This document shows, piece by piece, positions 24,802 through 34,585 of a stretch of DNA of 64,000 nt (position 1 is the first letter of the stretch; every line of letters starts with the position of its first letter). Source of the stretch: Candidatus Thiocaldithrix dubininis (GTDB taxonomy: Bacteria > Pseudomonadota > Gammaproteobacteria > Thiotrichales > Thiotrichaceae); assembly GCA_029972135.1 (NCBI GenBank), contig CP124755.1, positions 1,178,001 through 1,242,000 on the forward strand, read 5' to 3'. A model generated the notes under the pieces. The model made no database searches, had not been told where the DNA came from, and saw only the letters and a list, made by a program, of their open reading frames with translations. The position numbers were made by a program, and so were the translations under genes.

Positions 24802-25497
24802 CTAAGTACTCAACTCCTCAACGGGCATGGCCGCAATACAGTGGCGTGCATAATCCCGCGAAGCCCGTATGTGATGGCGCATTAACGTTTCTGCCATCTC
24901 TCCATCGCGCCGCATAATTGCGGAGACGATCAATGCATGTTCTTGATACGCTTGCTCACTGCGGTTAAAACTGGCTTTTAATCGAAAGCGATAAAAACGG
25001 ACTAAATCGTATAAGTCCTGACACAACATTCTAATGAGTCGTTGGTTTTTGCTACCTTGGATAATCGCAAAATGAAAATCCAAATCAGCATCCGGTTGCG
25101 CACAACTGCTATGGTCGACCACCTCATGTTGATGATAAACCAATAGTTTTTGTAAGCGTTCCATCTCCTCGTCTGTCATGTTTTCGGCGGCTAAACGTGC
25201 AGCCATTCCTTCCATCGCTTCCCGAATTTGGTAAATCTCCATCATCTGCGTCGTGGAAAACCCAATAATGCGTGCCCCAATATTGGGCTTACGGGTTACC
25301 AAGTTGCAGTTTTCTAATTTACCTAACGCCTCACGCAATGAACCACGACTAACCTGATAAGCACCTGCTAATTCAGGTTCACTTATTTTTTTTCCGGCAG
25401 GGATTTCGCCCTCCAGAATGGCACGCCGCAGATCCAGAAATAATTTATCTGCAAGCGTTACCGGATCCTGCAATTTGCAGGCCGATGCAAAACCCAT
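24802..25497 (-). CDS. GntR-family (FadR/FCD) transcriptional regulator heading the sdh operon
   Basis: A 231-residue repressor-type protein. The winged HTH covers about 15-80 (LRRAILEGEIPAGKKISEPE, VSRGSLREALGKLE). The FCD ligand-binding domain has the metal-binding His/Asp pattern (DLDFHFAII, then HALIVSAI, then HHIRASRDYAR). FCD regulators commonly respond to organic acids such as citrate, malate or fatty acyl-CoA. Three copies of TGTCGACA in the divergent intergenic region are its probable operators, linking sdhCDAB and sucA. The effector is not known from sequence. Confidence 0.88.
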   Translation of the reverse strand: MGFASACKLQDPVTLADKLFLDLRRAILEGEIPAGKKISEPELAGAYQVSRGSLREALGKLENCNLVTRKPNIGARIIGFSTTQMMEIYQIREAMEGMAARLAAENMTDEEMERLQKLLVYHQHEVVDHSSCAQPDADLDFHFAIIQGSKNQRLIRMLCQDLYDLVRFYRFRLKASFNRSEQAYQEHALIVSAIMRRDGEMAETLMRHHIRASRDYARHCIAAMPVEELST

Positions 25498-25514
25498 GGT
25501 GCAACCTCAAAATT

Positions 25515-25524
25515 TTGTCGACAT
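25515..25524. promoter_or_regulatory. Putative GntR operator 1 (gntR-sdh side)
   Basis: TTGTCGACAT contains the 8-bp palindrome TGTCGACA and lies about 18 bp upstream of the regulator's ATG, just downstream of a minus-strand TATAAA. This is the right place for autorepression. The same core occurs twice more before sucA. Confidence 0.6.
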
Positions 25525-25581
25525 CTTGTTCTTTATAAGGGCAATCATACCGATAAATGGTGTTTTTTCAAGTCAGGCATC

Positions 25582-25611
25582 CTGACATTGTTGACAGTCT
25601 TGCTTTATAAT
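25582..25611 (+). promoter_or_regulatory. Probable sucA promoter
   Basis: CTGACA (25582-25587) and a perfect TATAAT (25606-25611) are spaced 18 bp apart. The second operator core begins at the -10 element. The leader to the sucA ATG is about 145 nt. Confidence 0.55.
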
Positions 25612-25619
25612 GTCGACAA
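25610..25619. promoter_or_regulatory. Putative GntR operator 2 (overlaps sucA -10)
   Basis: ATGTCGACAA overlaps the final base of TATAAT and covers the expected transcription start of sucA, a classical repressing position. Confidence 0.6.
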
Positions 25620-25683
25620 AATAACAGCAAGACCGTATAGATTGACTTGAAAATTGCAAAGGTTTGCATAAGTAGGCACTAAT

Positions 25684-25693
25684 ATGTCGACAA
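25684..25693. promoter_or_regulatory. Putative GntR operator 3 (sucA leader)
   Basis: ATGTCGACAA, identical to operator 2, lies 74 bp downstream of it in the sucA leader. The spacing (about seven helical turns) would allow cooperative binding or looping. Confidence 0.55.
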
Positions 25694-25762
25694 TGCACCA
25701 TTTTATTGCGATGCGTCAAGCTATTGATCATTTGATAATTACCCGAAATGTAGGTTAAGTAC

Positions 25763-28597
25763 ATGAATAAAGGAGATGGCCAAGCCCAAGCTTGGGGAGC
25801 GGATACACAATTAGACGGTAATAGCGTCCTGTATCTAGAGGAAATGTATGAGCGTTATCTATCTGAACCCAATGCTGTTCCAGATAGTTGGAAGCAATAT
25901 TTTGATGGTTTGCCTAAAGTTAATGGTAATGCACAAGATACCGCTCATGCGCCTGTGCGTGAGTATTTCAAAGCTCATGCTGCTAAGCCGCAAGCCGTTG
26001 CCGCTGCTACTGATCCCGCGCAATTAGAGCAAGAACGTAAACAGGTCAAAGTATTGCAGCTTATCAATGCTTACCGGGTGCAGGGGCATTTTCATGCTAA
26101 AACCAATCCATTAGATCCTGATTCTGCGCCGTTTATTAAAGAATTAACGCTGGAACATCATGGCTTAAGCGAGCAAGATTTAAATAGCAAATTCAATACT
26201 GGCTCATTATTTGCACCCGATCAAATGAGTTTGCGCGACATTTTGGCGCAGTTGCAGCAGACTTATTGTCAACATATTGGTGTGCAATATATGCATACTA
26301 CCAGCACTGAGCAAAAACGCTGGCTTCAAGAACGTTTAGAAACCATTCGCTCTACGCCTAGTTATTCTAAAGAAGAAAAATTAGATATCTTGGATCGTTT
26401 GACCGCAGCCGAGGGTTTGGAACGTTACTTACACACCAATTATGTCGGTCAAAAACGTTTCTCTTTAGAAGGCGGCGAAAGCTTAATTCCGATGCTGCAT
26501 TCCTTAATTTTGCATGCAGGTGAAACGGGCACGAATGAAATCGTCATTGGTATGGCGCATCGCGGTCGTTTAAACGTACTGGTTAACATTTTAGGTAAGT
26601 CACCTGCTATGTTATTCAGCGAGTTTGAAGGCAAATATGCGGATACGGGTCGTACGGGTGACGTTAAATACCATATGGGTTATGCCTCTGACTTACAAAC
26701 CAAAGGTGGGCCGGTACACGTCGCAATGGCGTTTAACCCGTCTCACTTAGAGATTGTAGGCCCTGTGGTTGAAGGCGCAGTACGCGCCCGCCAAGATCGT
26801 TGGTCAGAAAACGCAGAAGACAAAATCGTTCCCGTTATTTTACACGGTGACGCCGCATTTGCGGGTCAAGGCGTGAATATGGAAATGATGCAAATGGCAG
26901 AAACACGCGGTTATCGTACCGGCGGTTCTATCCATATTGTCATCAATAACCAAGTGGGCTTCACCACGAGTGCAGCGGCTGATGCCCGTTCTACGTACTA
27001 CTGTACTGACTTGGCAAAAATGGTGGATTCACCGGTATTCCATGTGAATGGTGATGATCCAGAGGCGGTCGTATTAGTGACTAACTTAGCCATGGATTAC
27101 CGCACGCAATTCAATAAAGACGTGGTAATCGACTTAGTTTGTTACCGTCGTCATGGGCATAATGAAGCGGATGAACCTTCTGCAACCCAGCCTGTGATGT
27201 ATCGTAAAATTCGCGCCCTACCGACCACACGTGAAGTTTATGCGAAACGTTTGGCACAAGAAGGCGTGATTACGGCTGAAGAAGCACAAGAACGTGTACA
27301 ACGTTGCCGTCAGCAATTAACCGAAGGCACTTCAACCGTTCCGCATTTATTAGCTAAAGACGCGGTGAAGAACCCATTCCCAGTGGACTGGAAACGTTTC
27401 ACTAGCGGCACATGGAAAACCCCAGCCGATACCACTATTAAACCAGAATTAGTGAAAGAACTGGGCGACAAACTAACCGTTTACCCAGAAGGCTTTAAAC
27501 TGAATTCACGGGTAGCACGGATTGTGGCTGACCGTAAGAAAATGGCAAATGGTGAAATGCCAATGGATTGGGGCTTCTGCGAAAACTTGGCTTATGCCAC
27601 TTTAGTTGAAGAAGGTTACCCGATTCGTTTATCCGGTGAAGACTGTGGGCGTGGTACATTCTTCCATCGTCATGCAGTCTTTCATGAGCAAGATACGGGT
27701 GCGACTTTTGTACCGTTACAACATTTAGCCGCCGATCAAAAACCGTTTGTGGTAATTGACTCACTGTTATCCGAAGAAGCGGTATTAGGTTTTGAATACG
27801 GTTATTCCACTACGGAAGCCGACACTTTGACCATTTGGGAAGCGCAATTCGGTGACTTCGCCAACTGTGCGCAAGTGGTCATCGACCAATTCATTAGCTC
27901 AGGTGAACAAAAATGGGGGCGTTTATGCGGCTTAGTTATGTTGTTGCCACACGGCTTTGAAGGTCAAGGTCCAGAGCACTCTTCAGCCCGTTTAGAGCGT
28001 TACTTACAATTATGTGCACAAGACAATATGCAAGTCTGTGTGCCTAGTACGCCTGCGCAAGCGTTCCACATGTTACGTCGTCAAATGGTACGTCAAGCAC
28101 GTATTCCATTAATCGTCATGACACCGAAAAGCTTACTGCGTCATCCATTAGCGGTTAATACCCTTGCCGATTTAACCGAGCGTGGTTTCCAAAATGTGAT
28201 TGATGAAATCGACGCACTCGATCCAGCGAAAGTGACCCGCTTAGTATTCTGTAGCGGCAAAGTTTACTACGACTTATTAGAAAAACGTCGTGGTGCTAAC
28301 TTGGACAATGCCGCCATTGTTCGGGTTGAGCAGCTTTATCCATTCCCTGAAGATGATATGAAAGCAGTCTTAGCACGTTATCCAAATGTTACCCAATACA
28401 TTTGGGCGCAAGAAGAGCCATTAAATCAAGGGGCTTGGTTAAGCATTCAACCGGCCTTACGTTCAGTGTTAGGTAAAGCGGCTGAGTTAGAAGTGGCTAG
28501 CCGTCCTGCATCTGCATCGCCTGCGGTAGGTAGTTCTAAAGTACACGTTAAACAACAAAATCAGTTGGTTAACGATGCTTTAGGTCTAGCTGAGTAA
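25763..28597 (+). CDS. sucA: 2-oxoglutarate dehydrogenase E1 component
   Basis: A 944-residue thiamine diphosphate enzyme that decarboxylates 2-oxoglutarate and hands the succinyl group to E2. The N-terminal E2-binding segment (VLYLEEMYERYLSEP) is present. The conserved GMAHRGRLNVL, HGDAAFAGQG and cofactor-binding NNQVGFTTS are all seen, with the transketolase-like pyrimidine domain and a C-terminal domain after it. Length is as in E. coli (933). The E2 gene (sucB) and lpd do not follow; zapE is next, so E2 must be encoded elsewhere. Probably controlled by the divergent GntR regulator. Confidence 0.97.
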   Translation: MNKGDGQAQAWGADTQLDGNSVLYLEEMYERYLSEPNAVPDSWKQYFDGLPKVNGNAQDTAHAPVREYFKAHAAKPQAVAAATDPAQLEQERKQVKVLQLINAYRVQGHFHAKTNPLDPDSAPFIKELTLEHHGLSEQDLNSKFNTGSLFAPDQMSLRDILAQLQQTYCQHIGVQYMHTTSTEQKRWLQERLETIRSTPSYSKEEKLDILDRLTAAEGLERYLHTNYVGQKRFSLEGGESLIPMLHSLILHAGETGTNEIVIGMAHRGRLNVLVNILGKSPAMLFSEFEGKYADTGRTGDVKYHMGYASDLQTKGGPVHVAMAFNPSHLEIVGPVVEGAVRARQDRWSENAEDKIVPVILHGDAAFAGQGVNMEMMQMAETRGYRTGGSIHIVINNQVGFTTSAAADARSTYYCTDLAKMVDSPVFHVNGDDPEAVVLVTNLAMDYRTQFNKDVVIDLVCYRRHGHNEADEPSATQPVMYRKIRALPTTREVYAKRLAQEGVITAEEAQERVQRCRQQLTEGTSTVPHLLAKDAVKNPFPVDWKRFTSGTWKTPADTTIKPELVKELGDKLTVYPEGFKLNSRVARIVADRKKMANGEMPMDWGFCENLAYATLVEEGYPIRLSGEDCGRGTFFHRHAVFHEQDTGATFVPLQHLAADQKPFVVIDSLLSEEAVLGFEYGYSTTEADTLTIWEAQFGDFANCAQVVIDQFISSGEQKWGRLCGLVMLLPHGFEGQGPEHSSARLERYLQLCAQDNMQVCVPSTPAQAFHMLRRQMVRQARIPLIVMTPKSLLRHPLAVNTLADLTERGFQNVIDEIDALDPAKVTRLVFCSGKVYYDLLEKRRGANLDNAAIVRVEQLYPFPEDDMKAVLARYPNVTQYIWAQEEPLNQGAWLSIQPALRSVLGKAAELEVASRPASASPAVGSSKVHVKQQNQLVNDALGLAE

Positions 28598-28623
28598 TTA
28601 AGTAGAGAGGTCAAAACAATCCC

Positions 28624-29751
28624 ATGCCATTATTGGAGCATTATCAAGAAGCAGTTGCCGAAGGGCGTATTACACGTGATCCCGCTCAACTGAAGGCGAT
28701 TAATCTCTTACAAGCTATTTGGCATGGATTGCTAGCGCCTCGCCCCGAGCAGCCCAAAAAGTCTGGGCTGTTTGGTGGCATGTTTGGTAAACGTGCAGCG
28801 GCTGAACCCATTCCACCCGTTAAGGGCGCGTATATTTGGGGCGGTGTCGGACGCGGTAAAACGTGGATTATGGATACGTTCTATTCACGGATTCCGATTG
28901 CTGAAAAGCGCCGTATGCATTACCACCATTTTATGTTTTTTATTCATGGCGAATTAAAAAAGCTATCGAATAAAGATAATCCGCTGGAATTAATTGTGGC
29001 GGAAATGGCGAAAGATACACGCTTATTATGTATCGACGAATTCCACGTATTAGACATTGTAGATGCAATGTTATTATACGGTTTATTAGATGCGATGTTT
29101 AAACATGGCATTACCTTGGTTACGACTTCAAATCGTGTACCAGACGACTTATACCTCAATGGCTTACAACGCGAGCGTTTTATTCCCGCTATTGGTTTAA
29201 TTAAAAAATATACCACGGTGTTAGAACTCGATAATCAAGTCGACTATCGAATGTTAAAACAAATGGGTGAAGACAGTTTCCTAGAAGATGCAGCCGCGAT
29301 TCAAGCCGAGCATGAATTAGAAGATAAATTTGCTGAAATTGCACAAGGTGACATTCACACCGGGCATGATATTGAAGTACAAGGGCGGCATTTAGCCACA
29401 CATAAAGTAGCCGATAATATTGTATGGTTTGATTTCCAAACTTTATGTGAAACTGCACGTTCAACCCGCGATTATATCGAATTAGCTGAGCGCTTCCGTT
29501 ATATTATGTTATCGGGTATGCATATTTTAAGTACAGAACATGAAGAAGCCGCACGCCGTTTCTTAAATTTGTTAGATGAATTATATGACCGCCAAGTACA
29601 ATTTATTTTCCCAACCAATTTCCCTTTAGAAGACTTATATCAAGGCGAGAAGCTAAAATTTGAATTCCAGCGCGCTTTAAGTCGTTTAAATGAAATGCGT
29701 AGTGTCAGTTATCAAAGCAGCGAACCTAATAATCCCAACACGCTGCATTAA
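28624..29751 (+). CDS. zapE: Cell division AFG1-like ATPase ZapE
   Basis: A 375-residue P-loop ATPase of the AFG1/ZapE family, implicated in FtsZ ring constriction under anaerobic or heat stress. Walker A is GGVGRGKTW near residue 79, Walker B LLCIDEFHVLD near 140, and TLVTTSNRVPDDLY follows. Full length. It starts 26 bp after sucA in the same direction. ZapA is also encoded in this window. Confidence 0.93.
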   Translation: MPLLEHYQEAVAEGRITRDPAQLKAINLLQAIWHGLLAPRPEQPKKSGLFGGMFGKRAAAEPIPPVKGAYIWGGVGRGKTWIMDTFYSRIPIAEKRRMHYHHFMFFIHGELKKLSNKDNPLELIVAEMAKDTRLLCIDEFHVLDIVDAMLLYGLLDAMFKHGITLVTTSNRVPDDLYLNGLQRERFIPAIGLIKKYTTVLELDNQVDYRMLKQMGEDSFLEDAAAIQAEHELEDKFAEIAQGDIHTGHDIEVQGRHLATHKVADNIVWFDFQTLCETARSTRDYIELAERFRYIMLSGMHILSTEHEEAARRFLNLLDELYDRQVQFIFPTNFPLEDLYQGEKLKFEFQRALSRLNEMRSVSYQSSEPNNPNTLH

Positions 29752-29765
29752 CTAAATTTTGTCTT

Positions 29766-29793
29766 AGGGTAGCATTAATAATTTTGCTACCCT
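29766..29793 (+). terminator. Hairpin after zapE
   Basis: AGGGTAGC / GCTACCCT, an 8-bp perfect stem with a 12-nt AT-rich loop, lies 15 bp after the zapE stop. No U-tract follows, so it may act in mRNA stability rather than intrinsic termination. Confidence 0.45.
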
Positions 29794-29900
29794 GTCCAAG
29801 CTATCCAATTATTCAAGTTTACCCCGCTTTTTTCTAGGCATTTGGGCTTCACCGCTAAACATGGCACAACCAAGTCAATTTTTAAACTTGGAGAAACGTT

Positions 29901-31382
29901 ATGCAGGAACGTTGTGATGTCATGATGCAGTATTTCCATTGGTATACCACAGATGATGGTTCATGGTGGCGACAACTGTCGCAAGACGCCGAAAAATTGG
30001 CGGATATTGGGGTATCAGCCGTATGGTTACCGCCTGCTAATAAATGTATTGAAGGTAGTAAAGATGCAGGCTATGGCAGTTATGATCTCTATGACTTAGG
30101 CGAATTCAATCAGAAAAATACTGTTAGAACAAAATACGGCACAGCTCAAGAATATATAGAAGCGATTAAAGTTGCACAGCGCGCCGGTTTACATGTTTAT
30201 GCGGATATAGTGTTTAATCATAAGTTAGGGGGCGATGCCGAAGAAGAATTTAATGCTACCCCTTATGACCCTAATAATCGTAATCAATGTTTAGGTGAAG
30301 CCTGTAAGATTAAAGCGTGGACGCAATTTAACTTTGATGGCAGAAAGAATTGTTATTCTGATTTTAAATGGCGTTGGTATCATTTTAATGCGGTAGACAG
30401 TTGTTCAATTCCCGGTAATGCCATTTATTTATTTGAAGGTAAACATTTTGATAATGATGTGGACCATGAACGCGGCAATTATGATTTTCTAATGGGTTGT
30501 GACATTGATATGAATGACCCTGAAGTTACACAAGAATTACGTAAATGGGGCGAGTGGTTTTACGATAGAACCGGGGTTGATGGGTTTCGCTTTGATGCGG
30601 TCAAGCATGTGAAGGCTGAGTTTTTTTACGATTGGCTAGAACATATGCGGCAATACAGCAAGCGCCCTTTATTTGCAGTGGGTGAATATTGGGCAAATGC
30701 AGAGCAATCTTTAGAGCATTTTATTCAATTAACCAAACAAGATATTCGTCTGTTTGATGTTGGCTTGCATTATAATTTCTACGATGCGGGGCGAGCGGGG
30801 CGTCATTATGATTTACGCAATATTTTTAAAAATAGTTTAGCTAATGATTATCCCGATATGGCGGTAACTTTGGTTACAAACCACGATACGCAGCCCTTAC
30901 AAGCCTTGGAATCACCGATTGAAAATAATTTTACCCCATTAGCTTATGCCATGATTTTATTAAGACGTGGGGGGTATCCCTGTTTATTTGCGGCAGATTA
31001 TTATGGTGCAACTTATACCGATAAAGGGCATGACGGCAAGCTATATACCATTGTAATGCAAAGCTATCAGGATTTTATTAATCAGCTTATGCAGATTCGC
31101 CGTCATTATGCTTGGGGGGAACAGACCGATTATTTAGATGATGCGCATTGTATTGGCTGGGTACGGCATGGCAATGAGGAACATCCATTTGGTTGTGTGG
31201 TTATTTTAAGTAATACCGATGCTGCGAAAAAAACCATGCAGACTAATTTAGGCAATACTACTTATATTGATTATTTAGGCAATATTAAGCAAACCATTAC
31301 GACAGATGCCAATGGCAATGCAGAATTTTTATGTAACGGGCAAGCCGTCTCCGTTTGGATTCCTAAAATTGCAGTAAATTAA
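29901..31382 (+). CDS. amyA: Cytoplasmic alpha-amylase (GH13, AmyA type)
   Basis: A 493-residue glycoside hydrolase cleaving alpha-1,4-glucans. No signal peptide is present, so it probably acts on intracellular glycogen or maltodextrin. The GH13 motifs are complete: ADIVFNHK, GFRFDAVKHV (nucleophile Asp), GEYW (acid/base Glu) and TNHDTQ (transition-state Asp). The order and length match the GH13_5-type cytoplasmic amylase AmyA of E. coli (495). It stands alone; no glycogen genes are nearby. Confidence 0.92.
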   Translation: MQERCDVMMQYFHWYTTDDGSWWRQLSQDAEKLADIGVSAVWLPPANKCIEGSKDAGYGSYDLYDLGEFNQKNTVRTKYGTAQEYIEAIKVAQRAGLHVYADIVFNHKLGGDAEEEFNATPYDPNNRNQCLGEACKIKAWTQFNFDGRKNCYSDFKWRWYHFNAVDSCSIPGNAIYLFEGKHFDNDVDHERGNYDFLMGCDIDMNDPEVTQELRKWGEWFYDRTGVDGFRFDAVKHVKAEFFYDWLEHMRQYSKRPLFAVGEYWANAEQSLEHFIQLTKQDIRLFDVGLHYNFYDAGRAGRHYDLRNIFKNSLANDYPDMAVTLVTNHDTQPLQALESPIENNFTPLAYAMILLRRGGYPCLFAADYYGATYTDKGHDGKLYTIVMQSYQDFINQLMQIRRHYAWGEQTDYLDDAHCIGWVRHGNEEHPFGCVVILSNTDAAKKTMQTNLGNTTYIDYLGNIKQTITTDANGNAEFLCNGQAVSVWIPKIAVN

Positions 31383-31455
31383 TATTTGTAAACCGCTTAT
31401 TTTAAAATTGGCGGATAAGCATCAAGTTAGTATTTAGAAATAATGATTGAAATCC

Positions 31456-31488
31456 CCTACAGGCGTAGTGAATCACTGTTCCTGTAGG
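31456..31488. terminator. Inverted repeat between convergent amyA and the following gene
   Basis: CCTACAGG (31456-31463) and CCTGTAGG (31481-31488) form a perfect 8-bp stem enclosing a second small palindrome, AGTGAATCACT. It is positioned between converging transcription units but lacks a clear U-tract. Confidence 0.5.
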
Positions 31489-31504
31489 AAACTAACGGGT
31501 ACGC

Positions 31505-31930
31505 TTAGTTTTTAGCGGGGGCAGGAGTGCCCGGCGTGGCTTCAATTTTCACGGGTTCAGCTTTGCCATTACAGTAACTCCAAGTACCTTCCCAACGTGA
31601 GGGAAAGTTAGAGTCAATGAATTTCACTTGTAAACGTCCCCAGTAACGCGTCATTTTGCCATTAAGCCCCGGTCGCTCGGTTTCACAAGCAACTTTGGCT
31701 TTATTTTTTGCCCAGTAACCTTCGTATAACCCTCGATTTTGGTAAACCTTAGCCAGACCGAGAATATAAATCACGCCGGGTTCATTATCGGAGTGATAGC
31801 TAAACACGGCGGTTGGACCAATTTCATCGGTATAAACAATGCGTCCGACATTGCTATCCCACACTTCATCAGCAGCAGCCACACTAACAGTGGCTAGTAA
31901 ACCAGCGGCTAATAACACACGTAATTGCAT
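31505..31930 (-). CDS. Small secreted protein of unknown function
   Basis: A 141-residue protein with a clear Sec signal peptide (MQLRVLLAAGLLATVSVAAA, cleavage near ADE). The mature part is beta-rich with two cysteines (ACETE, SYCNG), which could form a disulfide, and many Trp/Tyr (YWGRLQVKF, WEGTWSYC). The ATG at 31930 was chosen because AGGAGG lies 8 bp before it; the in-frame ATG at 31945 includes that site. No family recognised. It lies downstream of pepN on the same strand. Confidence 0.7.
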   Translation of the reverse strand: MQLRVLLAAGLLATVSVAAADEVWDSNVGRIVYTDEIGPTAVFSYHSDNEPGVIYILGLAKVYQNRGLYEGYWAKNKAKVACETERPGLNGKMTRYWGRLQVKFIDSNFPSRWEGTWSYCNGKAEPVKIEATPGTPAPAKN

Positions 31931-31965
31931 AGCAACCCTCCTCAATGCTAAATAAGAGTTTTCTA

Positions 31966-34569
31966 CTATACCAGACTCTTCGTTACGATTTCGTATACAT
32001 CAGGAGATAAGCCTTGGTGTGCTTTGATTTGCTCCAAATGTTCACGCATCAACTGGCTACGTTGCGCTTCGTATTGTCGCCAATTCATTAAGGGGCGCAC
32101 CATACGGGACGCAATTTGTGGATTAATTGCGTCCAATTGCAAGACATGCTCGGTTAAGAAATCATAACCGCTCCCGTCTTCTGCATGAAAATGCAGCGGG
32201 TTACGCATCGCAAAACTGCCAATTAACGCCCGCACTTTATTCGGATTACGAATATCAAACAGTTTGTGCTGGGTTAGTGCTTTGACGCGTTCCAAAGTGT
32301 TCGGTAAGGCAGAGCTGGCTTGTAAGGCAAACCATTTATCCATTACCAACGGGTCTTGTTGCCAACGTTGTTCAAACTCGTCTAAGGCTTGTTGGCGTTG
32401 GGGGCAGTCGATTTGATTTAATACGGCTAACGCTGCCAACGCATCGGTCATATTATTGGCTTGACGGTATTGTAATAAGCATTGTTGCTGAATGCTTTCG
32501 TCATTAATCCGCCCTAAATAATCTAAACAAATATTCTTTAAACCTCGTTGTCCAATACCTTTACTATCAACTCGATAAGCACCGTCTTCTTGTAAAGTGC
32601 TATAGAAGCGCTCCAAGTCAAAGCGTAAGGCTTTTGCCAAGGTGCTATACATAAATTCACGCGCTTGGTGAATGGCTTCAGGATTTGTCGGTTGTGCCAG
32701 TTCCGCAATATCCGCTTCAGACGGCAAACTTAAGGTCTCAGCGCGTAAGGCGTAATCTAAACTGCTGTCATTTAATACGGTTTGGAAGGCGCTAATAAAC
32801 TCGTGTTCTAAACCGATTCCACGCCCTTGTTGCTGATCACTGAGCAATTGCAATAGGGTTTGCATGGCTAAGCGTTGCCCTGCATCCCAACGATTAAACG
32901 AATCGCTATCGTATTTCATTAAGAAAATCAGATCGTTTTCGCTGTAGGGGTATTGCAAACGTACAGGAGCAGAAAAGCCGCGTAATAAAGATGGGACAGG
33001 TTTGCTAGCAATCCCTGTAAAGCTAAAACTTTGTTCGCGTTCGGTTAAACGCAAGACTTGATTACCAACTAAATCCTTACCATTTTTATCTAATAAACCA
33101 ACGGCAATCGGAATTAAATAAGGCTGTTTTTCAGCCGATTCAGGCGTAGCGGGGCAGGATTGTTTAAAGCTTAAAGTGCAGGTTTGTTCATCTCCATCAT
33201 AACGCATACTGGCTTCCACCACGGGCGTGCCTGCTTGATCGTACCAGCGTTGAAATTGGCTTAAATCAACTTGGTTGGCATCTGCCATAGCCGCTAAGAA
33301 ATCTTCGGTAGTAACCGCTTGCCCATCATGGCGTTTAAAATATAAATCCATGCCTTTGCGGAAACCGTCGCGCCCTAATAAGGTTTGGTACATACGCACC
33401 ACTTCCGCGCCTTTTTCATACACGGTCATCGTGTAGAAATTATTGATTTCCATATAGGAAGCGGGGCGGATCGGATGTGCCATTGGGCTGGCATCTTCAG
33501 CGAATTGCAAGGTACGTAGCTTACGCACATCTTCAATGCGTTTTACCGCGCGCGAATGTAAATCCGATGTAAATTCCTGATCACGGAAGACCGTTAAACC
33601 TTCTTTCAGTGAAAGCTGAAACCAATCACGGCAAGTTACTCGGTTGCCTGTCCAGTTATGGAAATATTCATGTCCAATCACCGATTCAATACTCATGTAA
33701 TCAAAGTCAGTGGCGGTTTCCGGACTGGCAAATACCAGTTTGGAATTAAAGACATTTAAGCCTTTATTTTCCATTGCCCCCATATTGAAATCATCCACCG
33801 CTACGATCATGTAAATATCCAGATCGTATTCCAAACCAAAGCGCAGTTCATCCCATTGCATGGCGCGTTTTAAGGACTGCATGGCGTGATCGCATTTAGC
33901 GATATTATGCGGCTCGGTATAAATGCGTAAGGTGACATTACGCCCTGATTGCGTGCTGTAATGATCTTCAACGTGCAACAAATTGCCCGCCACCAATGCG
34001 AATAAATAGGCGGGTTTATGAAACGGGTCTTTCCACAATGCCCAATGTCGACCATCGGCTAATTCACCTGTATCCATTAAATTGCCATTGGATAAGAGCA
34101 CTGGGTATTGCTGCTTATCTGCAATAATATTAGTGCTAAATACACTCATCACATCCGGGCGATCTTGGTAATAGGTAATTTTACGGAAGCCCTGTGCTTC
34201 GCATTGTGTGCAGAAATTACCGCTGGATTGATATAAGCCTTCTAACGACGTATTTTTTTGCGGATAGATACGCGTCACAACGGTTAAGTTAAATTGCTCT
34301 GGCACTTGCGGAATAATTAATTGGCTATCGGTTACTTGATAAGCGTCTTGAGTTAAGGCTTTGCCATTTAAACTAAGGCTAATGAGCTCTAAATCTTGCC
34401 CGTCTAATAGTAAGGGACTGGCTTGCGGGCTTTGGCGTTGATACTGGGCGGTATTAGTGACTAGGCTAAAATCGTCGCCCAATTCAAATACCAAATCAAT
34501 CTGCTGTACTTGGTAAGCGGGGGCGTTATAGTCTTTTAAATAAACAGTTTGTGGTTGTCCGTGTTTCAT
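31966..34569 (-). CDS. pepN: Aminopeptidase N
   Basis: An 867-residue M1 zinc metallopeptidase with broad N-terminal specificity and a major role in peptide turnover. The exopeptidase motif GAMENKGLNVF and zinc motif HEYFHNW with a downstream Glu (LTVFRDQEF) are in place around residues 260-320. A beta sandwich and the long C-terminal helical domain (DUF3458-type) follow. E. coli PepN has 870 residues. No signal peptide. Confidence 0.97.
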   Translation of the reverse strand: MKHGQPQTVYLKDYNAPAYQVQQIDLVFELGDDFSLVTNTAQYQRQSPQASPLLLDGQDLELISLSLNGKALTQDAYQVTDSQLIIPQVPEQFNLTVVTRIYPQKNTSLEGLYQSSGNFCTQCEAQGFRKITYYQDRPDVMSVFSTNIIADKQQYPVLLSNGNLMDTGELADGRHWALWKDPFHKPAYLFALVAGNLLHVEDHYSTQSGRNVTLRIYTEPHNIAKCDHAMQSLKRAMQWDELRFGLEYDLDIYMIVAVDDFNMGAMENKGLNVFNSKLVFASPETATDFDYMSIESVIGHEYFHNWTGNRVTCRDWFQLSLKEGLTVFRDQEFTSDLHSRAVKRIEDVRKLRTLQFAEDASPMAHPIRPASYMEINNFYTMTVYEKGAEVVRMYQTLLGRDGFRKGMDLYFKRHDGQAVTTEDFLAAMADANQVDLSQFQRWYDQAGTPVVEASMRYDGDEQTCTLSFKQSCPATPESAEKQPYLIPIAVGLLDKNGKDLVGNQVLRLTEREQSFSFTGIASKPVPSLLRGFSAPVRLQYPYSENDLIFLMKYDSDSFNRWDAGQRLAMQTLLQLLSDQQQGRGIGLEHEFISAFQTVLNDSSLDYALRAETLSLPSEADIAELAQPTNPEAIHQAREFMYSTLAKALRFDLERFYSTLQEDGAYRVDSKGIGQRGLKNICLDYLGRINDESIQQQCLLQYRQANNMTDALAALAVLNQIDCPQRQQALDEFEQRWQQDPLVMDKWFALQASSALPNTLERVKALTQHKLFDIRNPNKVRALIGSFAMRNPLHFHAEDGSGYDFLTEHVLQLDAINPQIASRMVRPLMNWRQYEAQRSQLMREHLEQIKAHQGLSPDVYEIVTKSLV

Positions 34570-34585
34570 GCAATAAACTTCTCAA

